From contig NZ_CP037920.1 of NCBI RefSeq assembly GCF_007748195.1, forward strand, positions 5,857,800-5,921,799: a stretch of 64,000 nucleotides of DNA, given 5' to 3'. The position numbers and the translations under genes are program-made. Under the pieces are notes generated by a model. It saw only the letters and a program-made list of their open reading frames with translations. It did no database searches and had not been told where the DNA came from. Source of the stretch: Gimesia aquarii. GTDB taxonomy: Bacteria > Planctomycetota > Planctomycetia > Planctomycetales > Planctomycetaceae. Positions 10,022 to 19,521 of the stretch are shown one piece after another (the stretch's first letter is position 1; every line of letters starts with the position of its first letter).

Positions 10022-12133
10022 TTACTCCTTGGGTTTGTTGAGCAGTTCGACGATTTTTCCCTGTTCATTAGGTGGAATCATTTCGTAATGACTTAATTCA
10101 ATATCATAAGTGCCTCGTCCTCCGGTCATACTGGAAAGAGTGCGGGCGTAAGTCATCACCTCAGCTAGCGGGACGCGCGCCTGAATAATTTCGTAACCAC
10201 CTGGAGAAACCTGCATGCCTTCCATTCGTCCTCGTCGACTGGAAAGATCGCTGCTGATATCTCCCACATTTTCTTCAGGGATGAGTATTTCGATTCGAAC
10301 AATTGGTTCCAGCAAAGCAGGCCGTGCTTTTTCAAATAACTCGGCAAAGCACTTACTCCCTGCAATTTTGAAAGCTGTTTCGTTACTGTCTACGGGATGG
10401 TCCTTGCCGAAGAAGACTTCACAAATTAAATCTTGTGCTTGACAACCTGCAATCACGCCTTGTTTCATCCGCTCCCGCACTCCTTTTTCAACAGCGGGAA
10501 TGAACTGATTCGGAATGGAACCTCCTGAAATCCGGTCAACAAAAGCAAAATTGAGGTCAGGATCATAATGGTATGATCGGAGATGATCAAAATTCGCTTT
10601 TGTAAAATATTCTTCCGGATTAACATCGGGCGGCATCGGAGAAACTTTGAGGTGAACCTCGGCAAATTGCCCTGCCCCTCCGGATTGTTTTTTGTGTCGA
10701 TAGCTACCCTCGACAGTTCCCATAATCGTCTCTCGATAGGGAACTTTAGGCTGATGCGTAACCACTTCTACCTTGTCGCGATGTAAGAGGCGTTCTTGTA
10801 CGATTTTCAGGTGCAACTCACTCATTCCCTGCATAACCATTTCATGTGTTTCTTCATCATGGACGACATGAAACGTCTGGTCTTCTTCTTCAATTTTGTG
10901 CAGTGCCCCCGAGATTTTCTGCTGATCATTCTGACTCTTCGGCTCTACTGCTAAACCTACAACGGGATGAGGAAATTTGATCTCAGGCAATGATAACCCA
11001 TCACCGTTCGCATCTGCGGTAATCGTATCCCCCAGTTTTAAATCATCGACTTTAGCCACAGCGAAGATATCTCCCACGGAAACTTCTTCAACGGGTTCCT
11101 GTTTTCCTCCCTGCACATCAAGAAATTGATTTAATCTGACTGGTTTCCCGGTACGAACATTAACGACAGAGGAATCTTTACTCAGCTTACCGGAAAAGAC
11201 TCTTAAATAGTTCATTCTTGAAATGAAAGGATCAATGCGTGTTTTAACAACCTGCGCGACAAACGGTTGATCAGGAGAGGGATCGAGCACCACTGAACGA
11301 CCATCTTTAGTCTCCTCCATTCGTTGAATATCTTGTGGACATAATGTGTAGTTCGACATTGCATCCATAAATTCAGTAACGCCAACACCGGTTTTGGCGC
11401 TCATGAATAATACGGGAATCAAAGTTCCTGCAGCCATTGCTTTCGGTATATTCTCGGACAATTCTTGAGCATTGAGCTCATCACCATCAAAAAATCGTTC
11501 CAGTAGCGTTTCATTCGATTCTACGATTGCTTCAATCAAAGCCTGACGCGTTTCCTCTGGATCTCCTAACACGCCGTCTCCTGGCGCATTAGAGTTTTTC
11601 ACAAGATCATATACGGCACTAAAATCGGCTCCCAATCCAACCGGCAGGTTAATTGGTATGCAATGAGAGCCAAATGTTTCTCGAATAGAAGATAACAAAG
11701 AATCATAATCTATATTATCTGCATCACATTTATTGAGGACAATCATACGGGCAATGCCAGCTTCCTGTGACATTTTAGAAACTCGCAAAGCATTGATTTC
11801 GACTCCATGGCCAGCGTTCAGTAAAATGATAGCCGTCTCGACAGCACGCAGTGCACCAGAAACTTGCCCTATAAAATCAGGGTAACCTGGTGTATCTATG
11901 AGATTAATATGGTGACCGCCATAGTCGAAATGAATTAGCGTCGAAGCGATGGAAATCCGATGGTCGATCTCTTCCTCATCAGTGTCCAACTGACTGGTAC
12001 CATCATCTACAGAACCTAATCGTGTAGAGGCGCCAGATTGATAAAGCAAAAGGTCGGCTACAGTTGTTTTGCCAACAGCCCCGTGGCCGACCAATGCCAC
12101 ATTCCTTACGTCATCAACCTTGTATTCATTCAT
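10022..12133 (-). CDS. fusA: Elongation factor G paralogue (EF-G2-like GTPase)
   Basis: At 703 residues it has the full EF-G domain order: GTPase (G1 GHGAVGKTT 16-24, G3 DTPGY 80-84, G4 NKCD 134-137, G5 SAKTG near 250), domain II, domain III, domain IV (SGGAGQFAEV, then a GGSIPNQFIPAVEKG block) and domain V. It is not the housekeeping EF-G subtype: G1 reads GHGAVGKTT rather than AHIDAGKTT, switch I has HRISI in place of RGITI, and the catalytic His of DTPGH is Tyr84. These marks match the EF-G2 class found beside normal EF-G in many bacteria. It stands alone rather than in an rpsL-rpsG-fusA-tuf operon, and its 5' leader contains hairpins. Confidence 0.92.
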   Translation of the reverse strand: MNEYKVDDVRNVALVGHGAVGKTTVADLLLYQSGASTRLGSVDDGTSQLDTDEEEIDHRISIASTLIHFDYGGHHINLIDTPGYPDFIGQVSGALRAVETAIILLNAGHGVEINALRVSKMSQEAGIARMIVLNKCDADNIDYDSLLSSIRETFGSHCIPINLPVGLGADFSAVYDLVKNSNAPGDGVLGDPEETRQALIEAIVESNETLLERFFDGDELNAQELSENIPKAMAAGTLIPVLFMSAKTGVGVTEFMDAMSNYTLCPQDIQRMEETKDGRSVVLDPSPDQPFVAQVVKTRIDPFISRMNYLRVFSGKLSKDSSVVNVRTGKPVRLNQFLDVQGGKQEPVEEVSVGDIFAVAKVDDLKLGDTITADANGDGLSLPEIKFPHPVVGLAVEPKSQNDQQKISGALHKIEEEDQTFHVVHDEETHEMVMQGMSELHLKIVQERLLHRDKVEVVTHQPKVPYRETIMGTVEGSYRHKKQSGGAGQFAEVHLKVSPMPPDVNPEEYFTKANFDHLRSYHYDPDLNFAFVDRISGGSIPNQFIPAVEKGVRERMKQGVIAGCQAQDLICEVFFGKDHPVDSNETAFKIAGSKCFAELFEKARPALLEPIVRIEILIPEENVGDISSDLSSRRGRMEGMQVSPGGYEIIQARVPLAEVMTYARTLSSMTGGRGTYDIELSHYEMIPPNEQGKIVELLNKPKE

Positions 12134-12228
12134 CGCTCGTCCTGCCTTTTAAAAAAATGGCGGGGCGTATTGTCTCTGTTCCGTTAAAGGCAACACGCTT
12201 AGCCAGGAAATGATGCGAACGTGTGCCG

Positions 12229-12246
12229 GGGAAAAGAACTTTTCCC
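12229..12246 (-). promoter_or_regulatory. Inverted repeat in EF-G2 leader (hairpin 2)
   Basis: GGGAAAAG (12229-12236) and CTTTTCCC (12239-12246) are perfect complements separated by two bases. The hairpin lies about 95 bases upstream of the EF-G2 ATG. No known riboswitch core is recognisable. Confidence 0.4.
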
Positions 12247-12261
12247 TGACATATCCTTAAA

Positions 12262-12284
12262 CCAGTTTTCCTTGAGAAAACTGG
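12262..12284 (-). terminator. 9-bp perfect hairpin in EF-G2 leader (hairpin 1)
   Basis: CCAGTTTTC (12262-12270), loop of five, GAAAACTGG (12276-12284). On the minus strand it is followed by TTTAAGG, a poor T tract. It could end transcription from the membrane-protein gene at 12517-13878 or be part of the EF-G2 leader structure. Confidence 0.45.
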
Positions 12285-12516
12285 ACCAGTCTTGCGATAA
12301 ATTCTCATTTGTGTGCTACACACACTTATATTTTATCCTATTGTTCCTCTAACAAAAGGATAACTTTTGGGTTTCTAAAAGGCGAAAGGATTTTCTGAAA
12401 AATAGACTTGCAATCAGAAATAACCCTACATGCCTTAAAATAGGTAGAAGAAAGAAGCCTGCAAATAGAAAGTGGATTTTCGCAAGACGAGCTGATAACG
12501 CGGCTTAAAGGCCAAT

Positions 12517-13878
12517 TTAGAATGGAACTGGTAATAAAAATAAATGGTGCTCAAGAAGAACTCCACTTCCATGAACTCCAATAAACTGTGTAAAGAACAC
12601 AATAAATACATAGACTGCCAAAAGCGGTAGTACGATGGTGCGACTCAACCAACGCCAGCCAAACCAGGCATTTTTTGTCCGGGAAGAAGCACGATAATAC
12701 ACCCAGCCTAAGAGAAGTTTTGTGGGATAGATGGTCGCCACAAAAATCAAAGTAATTCCCCAAACAGCATCTCGGGGTAATGCAGCCACTTTAAACAGAT
12801 ACAACGGTAAAGACAAAACAAAAACCACAATGATCGCCAACATCCATGCTATCGGCGTACGTTTAAATTTGCTTCTGATCGTTCGCAATTCAAACATTGC
12901 AGAGAACCGATTCTCTGCTGCAAAATGGGCCTGCAGCAAAGGCAACCAGCCAAGTACAATCACAAGACTCGCTCCTCCTAACAAGGTGATCAAGACGGAA
13001 ATCCCTTTATTACTCTCAGGAGAACTGGTAGCCGCTAACATCAACGAAGGAATGACCAACCATATGAACGCTCCCAGGAAACCTCGTAAACCCAAAGAAA
13101 AATTCTGCCCCAGTTTGAGAGAGGCAACAAATGAACTGACATTAAGCGCTGCCCTGTCGAAGTAACCACCAGCACGAATCTGTTTAATTAACCAAATCGC
13201 ATTTTTGAGAGGACGAATAAAACAGGAAAAAGTCCCCCCTCTTGCTAATGCAAGACAGAGATGAATCGCGATTAAAATGGATGCCAGTAATGTGAGAGCG
13301 TGTAATGTCTGGTCAGAAGGCCCACCCAGTTCAATCAATCTGGCATCTGCAGCGGCTCCTGCCAGTAATAACAATGGTATTAACCATAGTGTCACACCAA
13401 TGACAATCGTTCCCATACGAGGGGCGATGTCTAATAGAGGAAACGCCAGGCGAATCTTGCCGGTTCGCGCAACGCGTCCTTCAACATCCAACAGATACCC
13501 CAAAGCGATAAAATTGACTAAGGGAACAGCCGCAATCAGCGCTAGAAAAATAACCAGACAAACAATGCCAAACGTCATTCGCATCATCCAGAAGGCAGCT
13601 TTAATCGGATGTCGAAATAGATGGGGAAAAGGGGGAATATTTCCTACAACTTCGTCAGGATAAAACTGGTCAACCTCAATCGACGCAGTCTCAACTTCAA
13701 CGTCTTCTGAAATAAAATCCTCTACTTCAAACGCAGTTACCAACTTGCCCGTTTGTGAATCCTCATAATCGTTATCTTGCGCGGAATTTTCGTTCACAAG
13801 ATGCTCCGTCTGTTTCTTAGAAATTCGGGACGCTGATTTTAAATTTAAGGTTTTCCCAGAATCGGCATGGTTTTTCAA
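12517..13878 (-). CDS. Polytopic membrane protein of unknown function (453 aa)
   Basis: The start is a TTG (13878) preceded by a good ribosome site, AGGTG, about seven bases upstream; there is no in-frame ATG near it. Residues 1-80 are charged and probably disordered. From residue 85 on there are about eight hydrophobic segments, including an AAVPLVNFIALGYLLDVEGR loop after the first, a GW[LR]-type motif and short basic connecting loops. The fold resembles the DUF4013-type membrane proteins seen in planctomycetes, but I cannot name the family with confidence. It is followed by a hairpin and then the EF-G2 gene; no functional link is evident. Confidence 0.75.
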   Translation of the reverse strand: MKNHADSGKTLNLKSASRISKKQTEHLVNENSAQDNDYEDSQTGKLVTAFEVEDFISEDVEVETASIEVDQFYPDEVVGNIPPFPHLFRHPIKAAFWMMRMTFGIVCLVIFLALIAAVPLVNFIALGYLLDVEGRVARTGKIRLAFPLLDIAPRMGTIVIGVTLWLIPLLLLAGAAADARLIELGGPSDQTLHALTLLASILIAIHLCLALARGGTFSCFIRPLKNAIWLIKQIRAGGYFDRAALNVSSFVASLKLGQNFSLGLRGFLGAFIWLVIPSLMLAATSSPESNKGISVLITLLGGASLVIVLGWLPLLQAHFAAENRFSAMFELRTIRSKFKRTPIAWMLAIIVVFVLSLPLYLFKVAALPRDAVWGITLIFVATIYPTKLLLGWVYYRASSRTKNAWFGWRWLSRTIVLPLLAVYVFIVFFTQFIGVHGSGVLLEHHLFLLPVPF

Positions 13879-14107
13879 AGTATCACCTGTATATAGGTAA
13901 GTCCAACATATAACAGATATTTATCACTGTATCGAGAATTAACGCGGCAATATTCTCCGCAGCTCTCTTAATGGTACTCAGAAAAAAGTCCTAAGTTTCA
14001 ATAATTGGCTGAAACTTTCGAATTACCGATCTGGTATGATTACATGAAAGCGTGATTGAGTCTCTCAACCGCTGCCTTGTCATTCACATTTATTCAGAGA
14101 TCATTTC

Positions 14108-15748
14108 ATGAAGCAGAACATTCTCAAGTGGAAAGCTGTTTGCCTGCCGCTCTGTGTTGTAGCTCTGGTTATTACTCTGGTGACGTGGGCGTCCAGTAGC
14201 CCTATCAAGAACTCTCCCAAAGCTCCCGTGACCATAGAGGGAAACCCCTTCCAAAATACTGTGAAACAAGTTGACCAGTTTTTTGAAGAGCAATGGTCAG
14301 AAAGCAACATCACTGTATCAGAAACCACAGATGACCTTAACCAAATAAGAAGACTTTCTCTTGCCTTGCATGGAACTGTTCCCTCGTTGGAAGAAATCCG
14401 CGAGTTTGAACAAATGGAGGGAAACGATCGATTAGAACGCTGGACTCAAAAACTATTAGCAGACCGACGATTCGCCGATTACTTTTCTGAACGACTGGCC
14501 CGTGCTTTTGTAGGTGTAGACCAAGGTCAGTTTATCATATTCCGCCGTGATCGTTTCAAAGCCTGGTTGAGCGAACAGATTGAAGCGAATACACCGTATG
14601 ATGAACTGGCAAAAACTCTGATTTCAGGAGAGGGTCTTTGGACCGGTGATCCCGAGACAAACTATATTACTGCCGCCTCTGCTGACGGAAATCTTGATCG
14701 TAACAAGTTAACGGGAAACACAGTACGCGCCTTTCTGGGACAGCGTATCGATTGTGCGCAATGCCATGACCATCCCTTTGACCACTGGAAACAATCCGAC
14801 TTTGAAGGACTCACCGCCTTTTATGGGCAAGTCGAAGTTCAACTATTTGGAGTCAGACAGAACGAAGATTTAAAATATGAAGTAGAAGATCGAGAAACAT
14901 TGGAAAAACGTGTTGTTTCTCCTCAAGTTCCATTTCTTAATGAATGTCTGCCTCAAGAGGGAACGCTTCGTGAAAAACTGGCGGCCTGGGTAACACACCC
15001 TCAAAACCGAAGGTTTGAACGCGCTTCAGCGAATCGTATTTGGGGACTCTTATTTGGAGTGCCATATATTAACCCCGTTGATGACCTTCCAGCTCCGACA
15101 GACCTTTCGGAATTTCCTCCTGATGTACTCGATATTCTGGGGAAGGATTTTCGTGAAAACGGTTATGATATCAAACGGATGATTCAAATCATTGTTGCTT
15201 CAAAACCATTTCGGCTGTCTTCGCAATCAGAAAGTCGTGTATCTGAAGAAGAGGTAGAACGATTGAATGATTCCTGGGCTCTGTTTCCACTAGTCCGATT
15301 ACGTCCCGAACAAATTATCGGTTCAATGCTTCAGGCATCATCGTTAAAGACAATCGATCAGAACTCCAATTTATTTATGCGAGGTCGCCGGTTCTTCTCT
15401 GAAATCAACTTTATTAATGAATATGGTGACTTGGGCAGTGATGAATTAAATGATTTCCCTGGAACGATTCCTCAAGCATTACTTAGAATGAATGGTGAAT
15501 TTGCCCAAGATAACGGCACTGCTTCCCCACTGAACTCCGTAGGACGCATAGCGGGATTAGATTTTTCAGACGAAAAACGAATCGAAACCTGTTTTTTAGT
15601 CTGCCTGACCCGTACCCCCACCCCTTCTGAAAAAGACTACTTTTTAAAACAGTATCAGGCCACTCAGAATCAAAACGACCGTATTAAAGTGACGGAAGAC
15701 CTCTTTTGGTCTTTATATAATTCACCTGAATTTTCCTGGAACCATTGA
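14108..15748 (+). CDS. DUF1549/DUF1553 protein with CxxCH motif
   Basis: This 546-residue protein has an N-terminal membrane anchor or signal (about 8-32) and a DUF1549 domain (about 75-235) with the family signatures LRRLSLALHGTVPS and CAQCHDHPFDHW. The latter carries a CxxCH, the covalent haem-binding motif of c-type cytochromes, although haem binding has not been shown for this family to my knowledge. A DUF1553 region follows (about 270-540; RANRIWGLLFG-like block, then FGDLGS/NGEF segments). These proteins are expanded in Planctomycetota and nearly always lie next to a DUF1501 gene, as here, three bases downstream. An envelope-associated catabolic or redox role is suspected for the pair, but it is not established. 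Confidence 0.85.
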   Translation: MKQNILKWKAVCLPLCVVALVITLVTWASSSPIKNSPKAPVTIEGNPFQNTVKQVDQFFEEQWSESNITVSETTDDLNQIRRLSLALHGTVPSLEEIREFEQMEGNDRLERWTQKLLADRRFADYFSERLARAFVGVDQGQFIIFRRDRFKAWLSEQIEANTPYDELAKTLISGEGLWTGDPETNYITAASADGNLDRNKLTGNTVRAFLGQRIDCAQCHDHPFDHWKQSDFEGLTAFYGQVEVQLFGVRQNEDLKYEVEDRETLEKRVVSPQVPFLNECLPQEGTLREKLAAWVTHPQNRRFERASANRIWGLLFGVPYINPVDDLPAPTDLSEFPPDVLDILGKDFRENGYDIKRMIQIIVASKPFRLSSQSESRVSEEEVERLNDSWALFPLVRLRPEQIIGSMLQASSLKTIDQNSNLFMRGRRFFSEINFINEYGDLGSDELNDFPGTIPQALLRMNGEFAQDNGTASPLNSVGRIAGLDFSDEKRIETCFLVCLTRTPTPSEKDYFLKQYQATQNQNDRIKVTEDLFWSLYNSPEFSWNH

Positions 15749-15751
15749 GCC

Positions 15752-17020
15752 ATGTTTGATCCCATCTCTCTATCAGGCAAAATGAATCGCCGCGACTTAT
15801 GTAAAATTGCTGTTGGTAGCACGCTCTCATTTGCACTACCCGGCTTCGATTTCAAAGCAGCTGAAAAACGCGGCCCAGAACGGCGGAAATCGGTCATCAT
15901 CCTCTGGATGGGAGGCGGCCCTAGCCAGTTGGAAACCTGGGATCCTCATCCCGGTACAAAAATTGGTGGTCCAGGAAAAGCAATTAAAACGACAATGCCT
16001 GGACTGCAAATTTCCGATATGTATCCGCTGCTCGCCGAACAGCTCGAATCCATGTCAGTCATTCGCTCCATGGTCTCAAAAGAAGGCGATCACGAGCGCG
16101 GAACGAAATACTTCAAAACGGGTTACCGCCCTGAACCAACAACAGTCTACCCTGCACTAGGTGCGATTATCACACATCAAGCCCCTAACCCAGATCTTGA
16201 AATACCTCAACATATTTCTTTAGGTAACACCGAATTCCCAGCACGCGGCGGCTATCTCGGAGGACATCTGGATGCATTCCGTGTTCGTGATCCTGGAAAA
16301 AACATTGGTAACATGCGCGCCCGTGTTGAACCGCCAAGACAAAATCGACGGCTGAAAAACTTAAATATTGTCTCACAGGCATTCCAAAAGGGAAGAACGA
16401 TCCAAACGCAAAAAACATTGCACCAATCAACTATCGATCGTGCTTTGACAATGATGAGTTCTGAACAGCTTAATGCATTAGAAATTGACAAAGAGCCAGA
16501 GTCTGTTCGTAAAGCCTACGGAGATTCTCCCTTTGGACGAGGTTGTTTGGTGGCACGCAGGCTCGTTGAACAAGGAGTCCATTCTATTGAGGTCAACCTT
16601 CGTGGCTGGGACAGCCACGCGAATAATTACACGGGACACCAAACTCAGGCCGCGATGCTTGACCCTGGATTTTCAAGCTTGTTAAAAGATCTCAAATCCA
16701 GAGACCTTTTGGATTCTACTATTGTCTTGTGTATTGGCGAGTTCGGCAGAACTCCCAAAATCAATCCGCTGGACGGTCGAGACCATTGGCCCACCGGGTT
16801 TTCCTGTATCGTGGGAGGTGGAGGAATCAAAGGCAATGTGATCATTGGAGAAACGGACCCTACAGGCAAAGAAAAGAAACCAGCAGAACCAGTTCAAATT
16901 CAGGATTTGTACGCCACTATTCTCCAAAAATTGAATATCGACTACACCAAAGAGTTAATCTCACCCATTGGTCGTCCACTGGCACTCAGCGATGGAAATC
17001 CTATCAAAAAACTGATTTAA
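15752..17020 (+). CDS. DUF1501 protein, Tat-exported, alkaline-phosphatase-superfamily-like
   Basis: The 422-residue product begins with a Tat-like signal (NRRDLCKIAVGSTLSFALPG, residues 12-31). The body has the DUF1501 hallmarks: ILWMGGGPSQLETWDPHPG near the N-terminus, FGRGCLVARRLVEQGV and NLRGWDSHANNY in the middle, and GEFGRTPKIN and GRDHWP near the C-terminus. These resemble the metal-binding layout of sulfatases and phosphatases, from which an inactive or hydrolytic role has been guessed; no substrate is known. It starts three bases after the DUF1549 stop and must be co-transcribed with it. An alternative start is the Met at residue 11, directly before the twin arginines. Confidence 0.87.
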   Translation: MFDPISLSGKMNRRDLCKIAVGSTLSFALPGFDFKAAEKRGPERRKSVIILWMGGGPSQLETWDPHPGTKIGGPGKAIKTTMPGLQISDMYPLLAEQLESMSVIRSMVSKEGDHERGTKYFKTGYRPEPTTVYPALGAIITHQAPNPDLEIPQHISLGNTEFPARGGYLGGHLDAFRVRDPGKNIGNMRARVEPPRQNRRLKNLNIVSQAFQKGRTIQTQKTLHQSTIDRALTMMSSEQLNALEIDKEPESVRKAYGDSPFGRGCLVARRLVEQGVHSIEVNLRGWDSHANNYTGHQTQAAMLDPGFSSLLKDLKSRDLLDSTIVLCIGEFGRTPKINPLDGRDHWPTGFSCIVGGGGIKGNVIIGETDPTGKEKKPAEPVQIQDLYATILQKLNIDYTKELISPIGRPLALSDGNPIKKLI

Positions 17021-17117
17021 ATTTGTTAAATTAATCTCCAAAAGCTCTGTTCACTAAACATAAATTCCACCAAAACTCGAAAAAGACTTGCCTGAGAGAG
17101 TAATTCCCTCTAATTTG

Positions 17118-17156
17118 ATGAAATAACGAAACCAGCCTGCGAGATCGTTGTTTCAT
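17118..17156. terminator. Imperfect 11-bp inverted repeat after the DUF1501 gene
   Basis: ATGAAATAACG (17118-17128) pairs with CGTTGTTTCAT (17146-17156) with one mismatch and a 17-base loop. It lies about 100 bases after the DUF1501 stop and 50 before the PQQ-propeller start. It may terminate the pair or sit in the next leader. Confidence 0.35.
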
Positions 17157-17204
17157 TACTTAGCATGAAATCTCCTTCCTTCGACTTTTCAATGGAATTT
17201 GAAC

Positions 17205-18479
17205 ATGAACCGCGTTTGCTCTTTAGTGATTCTGTTATTCATCTCTTCAATCGGAAGTATTTCTGAGTCTCAAGCCGCAGACTGGTCACAGTTTCGTGGG
17301 CCATCCGGAAATGGCATTTCTACTTCAACTGGCCTACCCACTGAGTGGAGTGCTGACAAAAATATCACTTGGAAAACAAAGCTTCCCGGCCATGGATCTT
17401 CCAGCCCCGTGTTATTTGGCAATCAAGTCTTCCTCACCGCTTACTCAGGGTATGGCTTGAAAGTTGACGATGAAAGTAACCCGAATGAATTGCGATTACA
17501 CGTGATTGCTGTTAACCGTGAGAACGGCGAAATCATGTGGGATGAATCGGTTCCTCCCTTGAATCAGGTTCAGAAAATCACAAAACGAATTGTCGACCAT
17601 GGCTACGCCAGTGGTACACCTGCCTGCGATGAAACCGGAGTCTATGCATTTTTTGGAACATCGGGCGTTGTTGCTTACGACTTAAAAGGCAAACTCAAAT
17701 GGAGAGCCGATGTCGGTGATGGGACAGCTGGCTTTGGCTCTGCCTCTTCACCGATTCTCTACAAAGACTTTGTCATTGTGAATGCCAGCATAGAAAGTGA
17801 CACAGTTTATGCTTTACATAAAAAAACGGGTGATGTTGTCTGGAAAGCAGAAAATATTGTGAAGGCCTGGACCACTCCCACGATTGTGGATTTGCCAAAT
17901 GGAAAACAGGAATTGGTTGTCAATCAGAAATATCAGATTCTAGGATTTGATCCTGATACCGGTGAAAAGCTGTGGACTTGTGAAGGAATCCAAGACTATG
18001 TCGTACCAGTTGTGATTCAAAATGAGGGAATTCTCTACTGCCTGGGAGGCCGTAGTAATCGCAGCATTGCTGTTCGCCCCGGCGGGCGTGGTGATGTCAC
18101 AAAAACACACAAGCTCTGGGAAGTAAATGTCGGTGCTAATGTAACTTCACCTGTTTATTACAGTGGCCATCTCTACTGGGCCAGTGACCGTGGTATTGCC
18201 TTTTGTTTGAATGCCGAAAATGGAGAAGTTGTTTACAAAAATCGCCTTCCCACTAAAGGACGACTCTACGCATCCATTGTCCTGGCTGATGAGAAACTTT
18301 ACATCACTACCCGTGATAACGGAGTTGTTGTTTTGAAAGCAGCACCTGAATATCAGGAACTGGCTCGCAACGAAATCGAGACCGATGAAAACCTGTTCAA
18401 TGCCTCACCTGCCATCAGTGAAGGTAGTATTTACCTGCGAACCAATGGCTATCTCTATCGGATTGCAAATAATAATTAA
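17205..18479 (+). CDS. Secreted PQQ-type beta-propeller protein (BamB-like)
   Basis: I choose the ATG at 17205, which gives a clean Sec signal peptide (NRVCSLVILLFISSIGSIS, cleavage near SQAADW), over the TTG two codons upstream. The 424-residue protein has the repeated Gly-Asp/Asn-x-x-W blades of the PQQ-like/BamB propeller fold (e.g. NRENGEIMWDESV, DLKGKLKWRADVG, HKKTGDVVWKAEN, DPDTGEKLWTCEG, NAENGEVVYKNR). The start WSQFRGPSGNGIS is typical of the planctomycete family. These proteins are periplasmic; whether this one binds PQQ as an enzyme or is a scaffold cannot be decided, since clear dehydrogenase residues are not evident. It follows the DUF1549/DUF1501 pair in the same direction. Confidence 0.87.
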   Translation: MNRVCSLVILLFISSIGSISESQAADWSQFRGPSGNGISTSTGLPTEWSADKNITWKTKLPGHGSSSPVLFGNQVFLTAYSGYGLKVDDESNPNELRLHVIAVNRENGEIMWDESVPPLNQVQKITKRIVDHGYASGTPACDETGVYAFFGTSGVVAYDLKGKLKWRADVGDGTAGFGSASSPILYKDFVIVNASIESDTVYALHKKTGDVVWKAENIVKAWTTPTIVDLPNGKQELVVNQKYQILGFDPDTGEKLWTCEGIQDYVVPVVIQNEGILYCLGGRSNRSIAVRPGGRGDVTKTHKLWEVNVGANVTSPVYYSGHLYWASDRGIAFCLNAENGEVVYKNRLPTKGRLYASIVLADEKLYITTRDNGVVVLKAAPEYQELARNEIETDENLFNASPAISEGSIYLRTNGYLYRIANNN

Positions 18480-18599
18480 TAAGCAACACAAGAGATTTCG
18501 ATTAAACCACTTACAGCATAGTAAGACTTTTCGATCAGGCCATTGATACTGCTATCAAGCTGCTGGAAATCCCAATTCAGGGCTTCTACAATACGAGGC

Positions 18600-19475
18600 A
18601 TGACTGAACCAATCACCCAAAATTCATCCCTCTTTAAAACGATCGGTATTGTCGGTGTTGGTCTACTCGGAGGTTCCATTGCCGCAGCTGCACGCAAGAG
18701 AAAATTAGCAGAGACTATCTTGGGAGCAGGGCGAAATCCCTCTCGGATGCGCGCTGCTCAACACTCTGGACTCTTAGATCGTGGCACGACCAACATAGCC
18801 GAAACCTCAGCACAATCAGATTTAGTGATTGTTTGTACGCCCGTAAATCATATTGCTCATTTTATTCGAACAGTCGCACGAAATAGCCGGCCCGGAACGA
18901 TTATCACTGACGTCGGAAGCACGAAACAACATATCTGTGAGGAACTCTACGGAACTCTTCCCGAAGGAGTGACGTTTGTTGCTTCCCACCCTTTAGCAGG
19001 TTCTGAAAAGACGGGTTTTGAATTCTCAGATCCTGAACTGTTCCAGAACCGCTCCTGTGTCGTAACCCCCGTCGATTCACTACCCCAAGAGGCCGTTAAC
19101 AAGGTTATACAATTCTGGGAAGCGCTTGGGATGAGTGTACTCAAGACTTCTCCACAAAAACATGATCAAATCCTGGCCGAAACCAGCCATTTGCCTCACG
19201 TGGTTTCTTCTGCACTGGCAAGCACACTTGCAGATGAAAATCGGAAATTTACTTCGACCGGTTTTCGTGACACGACCAGAATCGCCGCCGGCGATCCTTC
19301 ACTCTGGGTTGACATACTCTTAAACAATAGAGAGTCCGTCGTGTCAAGCATCGACAAATACACTCAATCATTGCAATCATTAAGAAACGCCATCGATAAC
19401 AATGATGAAAATGAGCTTCGCATACTTCTGGAAGTTGGTAAAAGGAACCATGATGCATTAAATTCATCTCAGTAA
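18600..19475 (+). CDS. tyrA: Prephenate dehydrogenase (TyrA)
   Basis: The product oxidatively decarboxylates prephenate (or arogenate) to 4-hydroxyphenylpyruvate (or tyrosine). From the ATG at 18600 it has 291 residues, normal for a single-domain TyrA. It shows the nucleotide-binding GIVGVGLLGGSIA (about 16-28), DVGSTKQHI, the substrate-site SHPLAGSEKTGF, and the C-terminal helical motifs ETSHLPHVVSSAL and GFRDTTRIAAGDPSLW. There is no chorismate mutase or ACT domain attached. The frame is open back to a TTG at 18543, but that extension lacks any conserved feature. A strong terminator follows at 19522-19562, separating it from purL. Confidence 0.93.
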   Translation: MTEPITQNSSLFKTIGIVGVGLLGGSIAAAARKRKLAETILGAGRNPSRMRAAQHSGLLDRGTTNIAETSAQSDLVIVCTPVNHIAHFIRTVARNSRPGTIITDVGSTKQHICEELYGTLPEGVTFVASHPLAGSEKTGFEFSDPELFQNRSCVVTPVDSLPQEAVNKVIQFWEALGMSVLKTSPQKHDQILAETSHLPHVVSSALASTLADENRKFTSTGFRDTTRIAAGDPSLWVDILLNNRESVVSSIDKYTQSLQSLRNAIDNNDENELRILLEVGKRNHDALNSSQ

Positions 19476-19521
19476 TGGAAATATCTACTCAATTCTCTCA
19501 AATACAATTCAATTCAACGGA

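Larger units (their letters stand above)
12134..12516. other. Leader region upstream of the EF-G2 gene
   Basis: This stretch lies between the EF-G2 start and the stop of the upstream membrane-protein gene, both read on the minus strand. It contains two good inverted repeats annotated separately and a weaker third pairing (GGCAACACG near 12189 with CGTGTGCC near 12220). Small frames here show no coding signal. A structured mRNA leader or a terminator followed by a promoter both fit. Confidence 0.45.

Noticed and set aside
12731-13165. 144-codon plus-strand frame inside the polytopic membrane protein gene
   Set aside because: Opposite strand of a gene with eight membrane segments; the product is basic and shows no pattern.
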